Source: Burkholderia sp. MS389 (GTDB lineage Bacteria; Pseudomonadota; Gammaproteobacteria; Burkholderiales; Burkholderiaceae). From it: a stretch of 64,000 nt of DNA. The stretch is taken from the NCBI RefSeq assembly GCF_016899425.1, contig NZ_CP045994.1:806001-870000 (forward strand), written 5' to 3'. Shown in pieces: positions 45,935-55,242 of this stretch (position 1 is its first letter; the number at the start of each line of letters is the position of its first letter). Position numbers and translations under genes: made by a program. The notes under the pieces were generated by a model. It ran no database searches, was not told where the DNA came from, and saw only the letters and a program-made list of their open reading frames with translations.

Positions 45935-46878
45935 CGGAGGCGCACGTTCACCGCGCCGGACCGAACGTCGGGCTCGGCCGGTTCGTGCCCGATCCGGGGC
46001 TGTTTCGCGTGAGCGCGGCGCGTGTCGGCATGGCGCTGGCGGGTGACTGGCTGATGATTGCCGCCGCGTTTGCCGCTGCGATCGCGTTTGCGCATCCGCT
46101 GGCCTACGCGTGCGCGTCGATCGTGATCGCGCGCAGCCAGCTCGCGCTCGCGGTCATGATGCACGAAGGGGCGCACGGGTTGCTTGCACGGAACCGGCGC
46201 GTCAACGACGTGCTCGGGCAACTGCTCGCGGCCGGCCCGCTATGGCTGTCGCTGCGCACGTATCGGGCGGGCCATCTGAAGCACCATCGCGCGCCGATGC
46301 AAGCGGACGACCCCGTCGCGCTGCTGTTCGGCGTGCACGACTATCCGGCGACGCGCGGGCGATTGATCGTCCGCCTGCTCGCGTATGCGTGCGGCGTCGG
46401 CTACGTGACGAGCGTCGTGAAGCTCGCGCGCGGCGCGTTCGCGCATGCGTTGCCGAAGGTCGAAAAATCGCGTGCGTATGCGGCGTGGGAGATCGCGTCG
46501 ATGCTGGCCGGCAACGGCGCGCTGTTCGGCGCGCTCGCGCTGGCCGGACATCCGCTGCTGTACGTCGCGTTGTGGATCGTGCCGTCCGTCACCTTGTTGC
46601 CGTTCGCCGGGCAGGTGCGCGCGATCTTCGAGCACGCGGGGTTGCCGGCCGGCGCCGATCAAAGCCGCAACGCACGCACGATCGTCCGGCGTTCATGGCA
46701 GACGTTCCTGTTCGGCCCGCATGCGATTCATTTCCATATCGAACATCATCTGTTCACGCGGATGCCGTTCCATAACTTGCCGGTCGTGCATCGGCAACTC
46801 GCGCAATTGCGGTTGCTGCCCGACGGCAATCTGTATGCCGGATATGGTGCGGTACTGCGGGACGTGAGTGCGCGGTGA
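45931..46878 (+). CDS. Membrane fatty-acid desaturase / hydroxylase family protein
   Basis: A 315-residue membrane di-iron enzyme with the three histidine boxes: MMHEGAHGLL, HLKHHRAP and HFHIEHHLFTRMP, between hydrophobic segments. The layout fits acyl-lipid desaturases and hydroxylases, including sphingolipid ones. The substrate cannot be read from sequence. It is the last gene of the six-gene operon and is followed by a terminator at 46961. Confidence 0.85.
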   Translation: MTEAHVHRAGPNVGLGRFVPDPGLFRVSAARVGMALAGDWLMIAAAFAAAIAFAHPLAYACASIVIARSQLALAVMMHEGAHGLLARNRRVNDVLGQLLAAGPLWLSLRTYRAGHLKHHRAPMQADDPVALLFGVHDYPATRGRLIVRLLAYACGVGYVTSVVKLARGAFAHALPKVEKSRAYAAWEIASMLAGNGALFGALALAGHPLLYVALWIVPSVTLLPFAGQVRAIFEHAGLPAGADQSRNARTIVRRSWQTFLFGPHAIHFHIEHHLFTRMPFHNLPVVHRQLAQLRLLPDGNLYAGYGAVLRDVSAR

Positions 46879-46960
46879 TCGGTCGGGCTCAGGTTGCGCG
46901 CGGCCGAGTGTGTGACGAGCATCGTCGGGAATTCTGCTCGAACGGTGCGGCGACAGACGC

Positions 46961-46989
46961 AAAAAAGCCCCCGCGAGGGAGGCTTTTTT
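46961..46989. terminator. Terminator between the desaturase operon and tRNA-Lys
   Basis: A-run, then GCCCCC and GGGAGGC stem with one bulge and a GCGA loop, then six T. It works on either strand and probably ends both the plus-strand operon and the minus-strand tRNA/tol transcript. Confidence 0.8.
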
Positions 46990-47006
46990 ACACTATCGAA
47001 GATAGT

Positions 47007-47083
47007 TGGTAGGGTGGGAGGGACTCGAACCCTCGACTCTCTGATTAAAAGTCAGATACTCTAACCAACTGAGTTACCACCCC
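47007..47083 (-). tRNA. tRNA-Lys (TTT)
   Basis: On the minus strand the 77-base sequence folds into a full cloverleaf. The acceptor GGGGTGG pairs with CCACCCT (one G-U), the anticodon stem is TCTGA/TCAGA with loop CTTTTAA (anticodon TTT, lysine), the T arm is GAGGG-TTCGAGT-CCCTC, and an encoded CCA ends it. A 6-bp hairpin (46992-47006) follows its 3' end. It lies 108 bases after cpoB. Confidence 0.97.
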
Positions 47084-47191
47084 ACGTTCTTGAAACCTGT
47101 CGGTTCGTTGCTTCAACAACCTGGGCAACGACCTAAAGAGCAAAAGATTATAGCGACGGGTTACAGGGCTGTCAACAACCCGTCACGATAA

Positions 47192-47941
47192 TTATTTGAT
47201 GGTTTCGAGCTTGCCCTGCGCCGTCTGCGCCGCGTTCGAGCCGGCGTACTGCGACACGACCTGCTCGAACGTCTTCTTCGCGGCCGCCTTCTGGCCTTGT
47301 TCGAGCTGGTTCGTGCCGATCGCCACGAGGGCGTCGGCCGCGCGCGGGTGTTGCGGGAACTTGCTGACGATCCCTTGCCACGTCGCGGTCGAACCACGGT
47401 AGTCGCGCAGCGCGTATTGCGCGTTGCCGTACCAGTACTGCGCGGTCGGCTGATAGGGGCTCTGCGGATACTTCGCGATGAACGCGCGGAACGAAGCCGC
47501 CGCCGCCTTGAAGTTGCCGTTGCGGAACTGCTGCTGCGCCGCGCTGAGCGCATCCGTTTCACCCGGCTGCACGGTGCCTTCGACACCGTCGATCGTCGCC
47601 TGCTGCGGCTCGAACTTCTTGAGCCGCGTGTCGAGATCCTGGTAGTACTCCTTCTGCTGCCGCTCGAGCGTCGTCAGCCGGTTCGTCAGATCCTCGTTCT
47701 CGCCGCGCAGCGTCGCGACCTGCTGGTTCAGCTGGTCGATACGGCCGGATTGATCGAGGATCGTACGCTGGGCGGCCGACAACTGGCTCGACAGGTTGTC
47801 GCTCTTGCTGCGCAGATCGAGCACGGCACGGCGTGCTTCGTTGTCGTCGAACATGCCGGCGTGCGCCGGCGCGGCCGACCACGCCGCGCCCGCGACGCAG
47901 AATGCTGCGGCAACGCGCAGCCAGGTTGAACGGTGCGTCAT
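47192..47941 (-). CDS. cpoB: Tol-Pal system protein CpoB (YbgF)
   Basis: A 249-residue periplasmic protein that links outer-membrane constriction by Tol-Pal with PBP1B. It has a signal peptide (about 28 residues, ending APAHA). A coiled coil follows at roughly residues 40-110 (SDNLSSQLSAAQRTILDQSG, LNQQVATLRGENEDLTNRL). Three TPR-like repeats lie at the C-terminus (AAQQQFRNGNFKAAAASFRAF, YWYGNAQYALRDYRGS, AIGTNQLEQGQKAAAKKTFE). It is last in the tol operon, 19 bases after pal. Confidence 0.95.
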   Translation of the reverse strand: MTHRSTWLRVAAAFCVAGAAWSAAPAHAGMFDDNEARRAVLDLRSKSDNLSSQLSAAQRTILDQSGRIDQLNQQVATLRGENEDLTNRLTTLERQQKEYYQDLDTRLKKFEPQQATIDGVEGTVQPGETDALSAAQQQFRNGNFKAAAASFRAFIAKYPQSPYQPTAQYWYGNAQYALRDYRGSTATWQGIVSKFPQHPRAADALVAIGTNQLEQGQKAAAKKTFEQVVSQYAGSNAAQTAQGKLETIK

Positions 47942-47960
47942 ACGGCGATTCTTCCGTTAC

Positions 47961-48473
47961 TTACTGTTGGTAGACGAGGTCGGCGCGACGGTTCTGCGCC
48001 CACGATGCTTCGTCGTGACCCGTTGCCTGCGGCTTTTCCTTGCCGAGGCTCACGGCTTCCATTTGCGAGTCGTTCACGCCGAGCAGGGCCATCGCACGGC
48101 GGACGGCTTCCGCACGCTTCTGGCCCAGCGCGAGGTTGTACTCGCTCGTGCCGCGTTCGTCGGTGTTGCCCTGGATCAGCACGTGGCGCTGCGGGTGGCT
48201 CTTCAGGTACTGCGCGTGCTGCTGCATCAGCGGCTGGTACTCGTCCTTCACCGAATAGCTGTCGAAGTCGAAGTAGATGCTGCGCTTCGCGAGCGGGCTG
48301 TTCGGGTCGTTCAGCGGATCGACGTTCACTTGCGCGACGTTGTCGGCGCTCGGCTGCGTGCCGATTGCGCCCGCGTTGTTCGCCTTGTCGTCGAGCTTCA
48401 CGCCCGACTTGCACGCTGCAAGCGCGCTGATCATCATCACGGCCAGGGCCAGACGAGCTTTATTCGACATCAT
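47961..48473 (-). CDS. pal: Peptidoglycan-associated lipoprotein Pal
   Basis: A 170-residue outer-membrane lipoprotein. The lipobox ALAAC puts the lipidated Cys at residue 21. The C-terminal OmpA-like domain has IYFDFDSYSVKDEY, IQGNTDERGTSEYNLALGQKRAEAV and SLGKEKPQATGHDEASWAQNRRADLVY, with the Asp and Arg that hold diaminopimelate. The ATG at 48473 follows AAGGAGAG and is followed at once by a second ATG. It lies between tolB and cpoB. Confidence 0.97.
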   Translation of the reverse strand: MMSNKARLALAVMMISALAACKSGVKLDDKANNAGAIGTQPSADNVAQVNVDPLNDPNSPLAKRSIYFDFDSYSVKDEYQPLMQQHAQYLKSHPQRHVLIQGNTDERGTSEYNLALGQKRAEAVRRAMALLGVNDSQMEAVSLGKEKPQATGHDEASWAQNRRADLVYQQ

Positions 48474-48490
48474 GGTTACTCTCCTTGTGG

Positions 48491-49786
48491 TCATTGCATG
48501 AAGGGCCCCCACGACGGCTCGCGAACGGAGCCGCCCTGGACGGACAGGATCTGCGGCGGCGCGCTGCCGTCGGAGGGCACTGCAGCCAGCACGTTGCGGC
48601 CACCCGACTGGGTGGCGTACAGAAGGTACTGGCCGTTTGCCGCGAAGCTCGGCGATTCGTCGCGATTGGTATTCGTGATGGCGTTCGCCGCGCCACTCTG
48701 CAGATCCTGAACGTACAGCTTGAAGCCCCCACCCGTGCGGGAGATGTAAGCGAGCAGCTTGCCGTCCGGGCTCACGCGCGGGCTCGTGTTGTAGCTGCCG
48801 GTGAAGGTCACGCGCTGCGCGGCGCCGGCGCTCTCACCCTGTGCAGGCATCCGGTAGATTTGCGGCGCACCGCCGCGGTCGCTCGTGAAGTAGATCCAGC
48901 GGCCGTCCGGCGAGTAGAACGGCTCGGTGTCGATCGAGCTGCTCTGCGTGAGACGGCGCAGGCCGCCGCCGTTCGCGTTGACCGTATAGATTTGCGTATT
49001 GCCCGTCAGCGACAGCGCGACGGCGAGCGTGTTGCTGTCCGGCGACCACGCCGGTGCGCTGTTGTTGCCCTTCTGGTCGGAGACCATGTAGCGGCGGCCG
49101 GTCGGCAGGTCGTGGATGTAGACGATCGGCTTCTTGCGCTCGAACGACACGTACGCGACCTTCGTGCCGCTCGGCGACCACGCCGGCGAGATGATCGGTT
49201 CGGTGCTCGACAGCGCGATGCGCGCGTTCTGGCCGTCCGAATCCGAAATCTGCAACTGGTAGCGGTTGCCGGTCTTGATCACGTACGACAGGCGCGTGGC
49301 GAACACGCCGCGCACGCCGAGCAGCTTCTGGTAGATGTAGTCGGCGATCTTGTGGCCGGCCGTGCGCAGCGTGGTGTCGGTGGCCGTCAGCGACAGGCCG
49401 CCGAGGCTTTGCTGCTTCACGGTGTCGTACAGGATGAAGTTGACCTTGTACTGGCCGTTCGCGTCGCGGTTCACGCTGCCGGCGACGAACGCATTCGCGC
49501 CCTTGGCCTTCCATGCGCCGAGATCGACCGATGCGGTCTCGGGCACGGGCGTGCTGCCGGCGTCGATGTTGGTGAATTTGCCGCTGCGGGCGAGGTCGGC
49601 GCGCACGATCGACGTGACCTGCTGCGGCAGGTTCGCCTCGTTCGTGAAATTCGCGGTGGCAATGGGGAACTGGGTCGACCCGACGCCGGTGATCAGCACG
49701 TTGACCTGGGCGTTAGCGGCGCTGCCCGCCGTGATCAGACACGAGGCCACGAGTGCCCTGAAACCTAGCTTTGTCATCAAACTCAT
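48491..49786 (-). CDS. tolB: Tol-Pal periplasmic protein TolB
   Basis: 431 residues (E. coli 430). A signal peptide ends near residue 26 (GSAANAQ). An N-terminal domain with [13 protein letters not shown] is followed by a six-bladed beta-propeller. The propeller has repeated [53 protein letters not shown] and [16 protein letters not shown] motifs. The open frame continues upstream, but the ATG at 49786 gives the right length and signal peptide. It lies 109 bases after tolA and 17 bases before pal. Confidence 0.97.
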   Translation of the reverse strand: MSLMTKLGFRALVASCLITAGSAANAQVNVLITGVGSTQFPIATANFTNEANLPQQVTSIVRADLARSGKFTNIDAGSTPVPETASVDLGAWKAKGANAFVAGSVNRDANGQYKVNFILYDTVKQQSLGGLSLTATDTTLRTAGHKIADYIYQKLLGVRGVFATRLSYVIKTGNRYQLQISDSDGQNARIALSSTEPIISPAWSPSGTKVAYVSFERKKPIVYIHDLPTGRRYMVSDQKGNNSAPAWSPDSNTLAVALSLTGNTQIYTVNANGGGLRRLTQSSSIDTEPFYSPDGRWIYFTSDRGGAPQIYRMPAQGESAGAAQRVTFTGSYNTSPRVSPDGKLLAYISRTGGGFKLYVQDLQSGAANAITNTNRDESPSFAANGQYLLYATQSGGRNVLAAVPSDGSAPPQILSVQGGSVREPSWGPFMQ

Positions 49787-49895
49787 GCTTCTTGCTTCCC
49801 GTATGGCTTGGATCGCTGCGCAACCGCAGAGACAGTAAAAATACCCGATTCGTTCCCGTCCGACAGCGACGCCCGGAGTGTAAGCGCATTTCGTT

Positions 49896-50951
49896 TCACT
49901 CCGCTGCCTTGAAGGTAATCGTAATGTCGGACGGGGTCCGACCGTTAGAATCGGGCGGCAACGGGACCGATGCGTGGATCGCATTGACCACGGCTTGATC
50001 CCACCCCGAATTCCCGCTCGAGCGGGAGACCGATGCGCTCAATACGTCACCGGACGGCGTGCACCGAATCTTGACGACGGTGGTCAGGCCTGCCCGTTCG
50101 CCGCCCCAAACGATGTTCGGCTTGACGCGGCGGCGCACCTTGTCGGCATAGCCGGGCGTCGCGGCATTGCCGCCGGAGCCCGTGCCGGTGCCGCTTTTCG
50201 CGAGGCCGTCGCCACCGCCTTCGCCGGCGCCCGACAGCCCCTGCATCTGCGCGAGGCGCGCGCTGCGCTCGCGGTCCAGCTTCGCGTTCGCCGCCGCATT
50301 GGCCTTCGCGCGCGCCGCGGCTTCGGCCTTCGCCTTGACCTGGGCTTCCGCCTTGGCCTTCGCGGCTGCGTCGGCTTTCGCCTTCGCCGCCTGCTGCGCT
50401 TCGAGCTGCGCCTGCTTTTGCTGCTGGAGTTTCTGCTGTTCGAGCTTCTGCTGCTCGGCGAGCTGCTGTTGCTTGAGCTTGTCGGCCTGCTTCTGTTTGT
50501 CGCGTTCCGCGGCTTTCTGGGCGGCGAGCGCGGCGGCCTGTTGCGCGGCGAGCTGCGCGCGCCGGGCTTCCTCTTCCTGCTGGGCCTTCAGTTGCTGCGC
50601 GCGGCGCTGCTGCTCGAGCTGCGCCGCGCGCGCGGCCGCTTCCTGCTGACGCTTCTTCTGCTGCAGCGCGATGTCGGCCTGCTCGTCGCGCACCGGCGGA
50701 GGGGGCGGAGCGACCTTCGCGGGCGGCGTGGGCGTGACGACGGGCCGCGGCGCGGGGACGTCGGGCACTTCGGTCCACAGCTCGGCCTCGGCGCCGGCCG
50801 GCGTACTGTTCTGCCACTGCACGCCGTGATAGAGGAACAGCGCGAGCAGCACGTGCATCAGCGCGGCGAGCGCGAACGCGCGCCACGTCCCGCGCTCCCG
50901 GGGAGGCTGGAGCGGGTAGGCGGACCTGCGCGTGGATTGCTGCCGGTTCAT
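49896..50951 (-). CDS. tolA: Tol-Pal energy-transducing protein TolA
   Basis: A 351-residue protein bridging inner and outer membranes. One membrane helix lies near residues 25-42 ([16 protein letters not shown]), followed by a Pro-rich hinge ([20 protein letters not shown]). A long Ala/Lys/Gln/Glu helix spans about residues 90-230. The C-terminal TonB-like domain has [33 protein letters not shown] and [12 protein letters not shown]. It overlaps the tolR stop by 4 bases. Confidence 0.96.
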   Translation of the reverse strand: MNRQQSTRRSAYPLQPPRERGTWRAFALAALMHVLLALFLYHGVQWQNSTPAGAEAELWTEVPDVPAPRPVVTPTPPAKVAPPPPPVRDEQADIALQQKKRQQEAAARAAQLEQQRRAQQLKAQQEEEARRAQLAAQQAAALAAQKAAERDKQKQADKLKQQQLAEQQKLEQQKLQQQKQAQLEAQQAAKAKADAAAKAKAEAQVKAKAEAAARAKANAAANAKLDRERSARLAQMQGLSGAGEGGGDGLAKSGTGTGSGGNAATPGYADKVRRRVKPNIVWGGERAGLTTVVKIRCTPSGDVLSASVSRSSGNSGWDQAVVNAIHASVPLPPDSNGRTPSDITITFKAAE

Positions 50952-51397
50952 TGCGATTTGACGAGGAGGCCGACGCGCTTGACGCCGCGCGCCTTCAGAT
51001 CGGACATCACGGTCATGACGGCATCGTACTGCACGGTCTTGTCGGCTGCGATCACGACCGGCTGGTCAGGGTGATCGGCCTGCCGGGCCGTGATGAAGCT
51101 GTCGAGCTCGGCCTTCGTCATCGTGTCTTCCTGGGTCGCGCCCGAGTCGCCCTTGTACTTGACGCTCATCGTGCGGTCGGCCTTGATGTTGACGACGACG
51201 GGCGGCGTCTGCTCCTGCGGCGCGGCATTGCCGACGGTCGGCAGGTTGATGATCGACGGCGCGACGAGCGGTGCGGTGACCATGAAGATCACGAGCAGCA
51301 CCAGCATCACGTCGATGTACGGCACGACGTTGATGTCGGCCATCGCGCGGCGCGAGCGGCCGCCGCGCATGCTGGATCGAATGGGACTTCCTGCCAT
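50948..51397 (-). CDS. tolR: Tol-Pal proton-channel protein TolR
   Basis: A 149-residue ExbD/TolR protein. One helix carries the essential Asp in NVVPYIDVMLVLLVIFMVTAP. A periplasmic domain follows (VVVNIKADRTMSVKYKGD, PVVIAADKTVQYDAVMTVM). The ATG at 51397 gives MAGSPIRSSM and follows AAGGAGCGCGCC. It is 10 bases after tolQ and overlaps tolA by 4. Confidence 0.96.
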   Translation of the reverse strand: MAGSPIRSSMRGGRSRRAMADINVVPYIDVMLVLLVIFMVTAPLVAPSIINLPTVGNAAPQEQTPPVVVNIKADRTMSVKYKGDSGATQEDTMTKAELDSFITARQADHPDQPVVIAADKTVQYDAVMTVMSDLKARGVKRVGLLVKSQ

Positions 51398-51407
51398 GGC
51401 GCGCTCC

Positions 51408-52085
51408 TTACTGGGCCTGACGCTGCAGGATGTTCGAGAACTCTTCGATGAAGGTCTCGAAGCGGATCGCGAGGCGGTCGATGTCGTGCGCGTAGCGGTT
51501 GTACGCGACCACCGCCGGAATCGCGGCGAACAGGCCGATCGCGGTGGCGACGAGCGCCTCGGCGATGCCCGGCGCGACATTCGCGAGCGTGGCCTGCTGC
51601 ACGTTCGCGAGGCCGCGGAACGAATTCATGATCCCCCAGACCGTGCCGAACAGACCGATGTACGGGCTGACCGAGCCGACCGACGCGAGGAACGCGAGAT
51701 TGGCTTCGAGCACGTCCATTTCACGCTGGAACGACGCGCGCATCGCGCGGCGCGCACCGTCGAGCACGAGGCCCGGATCGCTGAGGCGCTTTTCCTTCGC
51801 CTTCAGGAATTCGCGCATCCCGGATTCGAAGATCCGCTCGAGCGCACCGATCGTGTGGCGGTTGTTGGCCGCGCTTTGATACAGCGCCTGCAGGTCGCCG
51901 CCCGACCAGAAATCCTTCTCGAAGCGTTCGGTCTGCGCGCGCGCGCGGCGGATCGCGAACCACTTGCGGAAGATGAAGGTCCACGACATCAGCGACAGCA
52001 GCAGCAGCAGCCCCATCACGGCCTGGGCCAGCACGCTCGCGTTGAGGACGAGGGAAATGATCGACAGGTCTTGAACAGTATTCAT
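51408..52085 (-). CDS. tolQ: Tol-Pal proton-channel protein TolQ
   Basis: A 225-residue ExbB/TolQ protein with three membrane helices (VMGLLLLLSLMSWTFIF; YIGLFGTVWGIMNSFRGLA; EALVATAIGLFAAIPAVVAYN). FLASVGSVSPYIGLFGTVWG and the AIGLFAAIPA motif line the proton path with TolR. It powers TolA movement at the division site. It is 144 bases after ybgC and starts the tightly packed tol genes. Confidence 0.97.
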   Translation of the reverse strand: MNTVQDLSIISLVLNASVLAQAVMGLLLLLSLMSWTFIFRKWFAIRRARAQTERFEKDFWSGGDLQALYQSAANNRHTIGALERIFESGMREFLKAKEKRLSDPGLVLDGARRAMRASFQREMDVLEANLAFLASVGSVSPYIGLFGTVWGIMNSFRGLANVQQATLANVAPGIAEALVATAIGLFAAIPAVVAYNRYAHDIDRLAIRFETFIEEFSNILQRQAQ

Positions 52086-52229
52086 AGAGGTTTGAGTAAC
52101 GTCCCTTCGGGAGTGCCCGGCAAGGGCGTCCGGTGTGCGTGCGGCGCGGCGCGCCGGCGAGGCCTGACGCCGAACCTTGCTTAGTATCGAATCAGAACGG
52201 CAAGTTCATAGGCTGTGTCTAAACGGCGC

Positions 52230-52706
52230 TCATGCGAGCTTCGTTGACAAACCAGTCTGCCCCGCGTCGATGACGGGCCCGCGTTGCAGCGCGTCGAGCA
52301 CGGCCGGCGGGATGGCCGCGGGCCGGATGCCGTGACGGTCGACGCAGCCGAGGCGGATCTGCCCGGCCACGAGCAGCGTGTCGCCGCACCAGGCTTCCTG
52401 CGTGAATTCCACCGATGCGCGACCGATGCGTCCGGGGCGGCTCGTGATCGTCAGCGTGTCGTCGAGTCGCGCCGGCGCGCGGTAGTCGAGCGACGTGCTG
52501 CGCACGATGAAGATCGCATCGGTCTCGTCGGAGAGCCGACGCTGGTCGACGCCGCATGCGCGAAGCCACTCGGTGCGGGCGCGCTCGAAGAACTTCAGGT
52601 AGTTGGCATAGAAGACGATGCCGCCTGCATCGGTATCCTCGTAGTACACGCGCACCGGCCAGGTAAAGCCGGACGGCGCTTCCGGGGAGCGGGTAGGCTG
52701 AGTCAT
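52230..52706 (-). CDS. ybgC: Tol-Pal associated acyl-CoA thioesterase YbgC
   Basis: A 158-residue hot-dog thioesterase. The signature VRVYYEDTDAGGIVFYANYLKFFERARTEWL contains the catalytic Asp. SLDYRAPARLDDTLTI and EAWCGDTLLVAGQIRLGCVD follow. The start ATG at 52706 (MTQPTRSPEA) is chosen by comparison with family length. It heads the tol operon, as in most proteobacteria; its tie to Tol-Pal is genetic rather than biochemical. Confidence 0.94.
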   Translation of the reverse strand: MTQPTRSPEAPSGFTWPVRVYYEDTDAGGIVFYANYLKFFERARTEWLRACGVDQRRLSDETDAIFIVRSTSLDYRAPARLDDTLTITSRPGRIGRASVEFTQEAWCGDTLLVAGQIRLGCVDRHGIRPAAIPPAVLDALQRGPVIDAGQTGLSTKLA

Positions 52707-52823
52707 GGCGCGCATTCTACCGGAAGGCAAAGATGGGATTCGTAACCGATTCGTAACGGAATGTAGTGCGTCGTGGCACACCGCGGGCCGGCCGGAGCCG
52801 GGCCCGCGGCTGCGGGCGACGTG

Positions 52824-53570
52824 TCAGCCGCGATGGACCGTGAGGCCGGCCGGGGCTTGCGCGACCGGCATCATCTCGATCGTATTGATGTTGACGTGCG
52901 CGGGGCGCGTGGCGATCCAGTAGATCGTGTCGGCGATGTCTTCGGCCGTGAGCGGCTGGACGTTCTGATAGACGTTCGCCGCTTTTGCATCGTCGCCGCG
53001 GAAGCGGACGTTCGAGAATTCCGTGCCGCCGCACAGCCCCGGCTCGATGTCGGTTACGCGCAACGGCGTGCCGATCAGGTCGGTGCGCAGGTTCAGGCTG
53101 AATTGTCTGACGAAAGCCTTGGTCGCGCCGTATACATTCCCGCCCGGATACGGATAGGTGCCGGCCACCGAGCCCAGATTGAAGATATGGCCGCGACCGC
53201 GCGCGATCATGCCGGGCAGCAACGCGTGCGTGACGGTCACGAGGCCCGAGCAGTTCGTGTCGATCATGGTCTGCCACTCGTCGAGGCTCGCCTTCTGGGC
53301 CGGCTCGACGCCGAGCGCGAGGCCGGCGTTGTTGACGAGCACGTCGAGCGCGGCGAATTCGGCGGGGAGGGCGGCCGGCACGGCTTCGACGGCCGCGCGG
53401 TCGCGCACGTCGAGCTCGAACGGCAGCAGCGCGTCGCCGAGTTCGGCCGCGAGCGCGTCGAGACGATCCTTGCGGCGTGCGGTGGCGACGACGCGATGGC
53501 CGCCCTTGACGAAGGCGCGGGAGATGGCGGCGCCGAAGCCGGCGGACGCCCCTGTGACGAACACGATCAT
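52824..53570 (-). CDS. Short-chain dehydrogenase/reductase, YdfG type
   Basis: A 248-residue classical SDR. TGASAGFGAAI is the dinucleotide-binding loop and ATARRKDRLDAL fits NADP preference. VNNAGLALG follows, with catalytic Ser in NLGSVAG and the YxxxK pair in YGATKAFVRQF. The C-terminal IEPGLCGGTEFSNVRFRGDDAKA and INTIEMMPV blocks resemble E. coli YdfG (serine and malonic-semialdehyde reductase). The substrate is inferred. It lies 117 bases upstream of ybgC on the same strand and is divergent from glyA. Confidence 0.9.
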   Translation of the reverse strand: MIVFVTGASAGFGAAISRAFVKGGHRVVATARRKDRLDALAAELGDALLPFELDVRDRAAVEAVPAALPAEFAALDVLVNNAGLALGVEPAQKASLDEWQTMIDTNCSGLVTVTHALLPGMIARGRGHIFNLGSVAGTYPYPGGNVYGATKAFVRQFSLNLRTDLIGTPLRVTDIEPGLCGGTEFSNVRFRGDDAKAANVYQNVQPLTAEDIADTIYWIATRPAHVNINTIEMMPVAQAPAGLTVHRG

Positions 53571-53711
53571 TGCTGCTCCTGGTCGGTAACGGAATAGCGG
53601 GTGGAATCCCGCAAGCCTACTGAGAATGCCGCACCGCGGCAAGACGGCGAAGCGTTCCGGCACGGGCGCGTAGAGTCCGGCCCTCATTGTTTGGAGGCCA
53701 CTGCCGTGCGG

Positions 53712-53740
53712 TTGCCTATTCATGACGCATCCAATACACT
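53712..53740 (+). promoter_or_regulatory. Sigma-70 promoter of glyA
   Basis: TTGCCT (53712-53717) and TACACT (53735-53740) are separated by exactly 17 bases. Transcription would begin near 53747, just before the ZTP riboswitch. The rest of the SDR-glyA gap upstream shows nothing else clear. Confidence 0.7.
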
Positions 53741-53756
53741 AATGCGCTCATCACCC

Positions 53757-53845
53757 CTGCGTGACTGGCGATAGAACCCTTCGGGTTCAAGGTGGAGCAT
53801 CCCACCGTGAAGCGCGGGGCGCCGTTTTTGCCGTTCGCCTGGGCA
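53757..53845 (+). promoter_or_regulatory. ZTP (pfl) riboswitch in the glyA leader
   Basis: The leader contains the core parts of the ZTP/ZMP aptamer in order. GTGACTGGCG (53761-53770) comes first, then a small hairpin GAACCC/GGGTTC. Helix GGTGG/CCACC (53791-53806) is followed at once by the conserved GTGAAGCG. The 3' element GCCG....CGCCTGGGC ends the aptamer (53830-53844). GGCG at 53767 pairs with CGCC at 53836, closing the pseudoknotted fold. ZTP builds up when 10-formyl-tetrahydrofolate runs short, and ZTP switches turn on one-carbon genes such as glyA. The GGGCAGCC at its end can instead pair with GGCTGTCC at 53877-53884, a possible expression platform. No U-tract terminator is obvious. 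Confidence 0.88.
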
Positions 53846-53988
53846 GCCGTTGTGCGCCGTCGCGTGCATCGCCGGTGGCTGTCCTGCCTCGCGTCATACG
53901 GATTCTTCCGCCACGTCGAGCTGGTCTCGCCAGCAGCGCACCGTACTCGGCCGCTCCGGTCAACCTGTACACACTTAACGGAAACCGT

Positions 53989-55236
53989 ATGTTTGACAGA
54001 GCCCAAAGCACCATTGCGAACGTCGATCCCGAAATCTTTGCGGCGATCGAGCAGGAAAACCGCCGCCAGGAAGATCACATCGAACTGATCGCGTCGGAAA
54101 ACTACACGAGCCCGGCCGTGATGGCCGCACAAGGCTCGCAGCTCACGAACAAGTACGCGGAAGGGTATCCGGGCAAGCGCTACTACGGCGGCTGCGAGTA
54201 CGTCGACGTGGTCGAGCAGCTGGCGATCGACCGTGTGAAGCAACTGTTCGGCGCGGAAGCCGCGAACGTGCAGCCGAACTCGGGTTCGCAGGCGAACCAG
54301 GGCGTGTTCTTCGCGATGCTCAAGCCGGGCGACACGATCATGGGCATGAGCCTCGCGCATGGCGGCCACCTGACGCACGGCTCGCCGGTGAACATGTCGG
54401 GCAAGTGGTTCAACGTGGTGAGCTACGGCCTGAACGAAAACGAAGACATCGACTACGAAGCGGCCGAGCAACTCGCGCAGGAACACAAGCCGAAGCTGAT
54501 CGTCGCGGGCGCGTCGGCGTTCGCGCTGAAGATCGATTTCGAGCGTCTGGCGAAGATCGCGAAGTCGGTCGGCGCATACCTGATGGTCGACATGGCGCAC
54601 TACGCGGGCCTGATCGCGGCGGGCGTGTATCCGAACCCGGTGCCGCACGCGGATTTCGTGACGACGACGACGCACAAGAGCCTGCGCGGCCCGCGCGGCG
54701 GCGTGATCCTGATGAAGGCCGAGTACGAGAAGCCGATCAACTCGGCGATCTTCCCGGGGATCCAGGGCGGCCCGCTGATGCACGTGATCGCGGCGAAGGC
54801 CGTGGCGTTCAAGGAAGCGCTGTCGCCCGAGTTCAAGGAATATCAGCAGAAGGTGGTCGAGAATGCACGCGTGCTGGCCGAAACGCTGGTCAAGCGCGGG
54901 CTGCGGATCGTGTCGGGCCGCACGGAAAGCCACGTGATGCTGGTCGACCTGCGCGCGAAGCACATCACGGGCAAGGCAGCGGAAGCGGCGCTCGGCGCGG
55001 CGCACATCACGGTGAACAAGAACGCGATCCCGAACGACCCGGAAAAGCCGTTCGTGACGAGCGGCGTGCGCCTGGGTTCGCCGGCGATGACGACGCGCGG
55101 TTTCGGGCCGGCGGAAGCCGAGCAGGTGGGTAACCTGATCGCCGACGTGCTCGAGAATCCGGAAGACGCAGCGACGATCGAACGCGTGCGCGCGCAGGTC
55201 GCCGAGCTGACCAAGCGTTTCCCGGTCTATCGCTGA
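53989..55236 (+). CDS. glyA: Serine hydroxymethyltransferase
   Basis: Converts serine and tetrahydrofolate to glycine and methylene-tetrahydrofolate. The 415-residue protein has [23 protein letters not shown], the [20 protein letters not shown] block, and the PLP lysine in [29 protein letters not shown] lies at the end. The ATG at 53989 ([15 protein letters not shown]) is the true start; the long upstream frame crosses the riboswitch leader. It is regulated, by inference, by the upstream ZTP riboswitch and is followed 6 bases later by nrdR. Confidence 0.98.
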   Translation: MFDRAQSTIANVDPEIFAAIEQENRRQEDHIELIASENYTSPAVMAAQGSQLTNKYAEGYPGKRYYGGCEYVDVVEQLAIDRVKQLFGAEAANVQPNSGSQANQGVFFAMLKPGDTIMGMSLAHGGHLTHGSPVNMSGKWFNVVSYGLNENEDIDYEAAEQLAQEHKPKLIVAGASAFALKIDFERLAKIAKSVGAYLMVDMAHYAGLIAAGVYPNPVPHADFVTTTTHKSLRGPRGGVILMKAEYEKPINSAIFPGIQGGPLMHVIAAKAVAFKEALSPEFKEYQQKVVENARVLAETLVKRGLRIVSGRTESHVMLVDLRAKHITGKAAEAALGAAHITVNKNAIPNDPEKPFVTSGVRLGSPAMTTRGFGPAEAEQVGNLIADVLENPEDAATIERVRAQVAELTKRFPVYR

Positions 55237-55242
55237 TCGCCG

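Noticed and set aside
46990..47100. tRNA-Lys as an integration site for a mobile element
   Set aside because: No integrase gene and no repeat of the tRNA 3' end was seen in the window; flanking genes are the core tol operon and the six-gene block.
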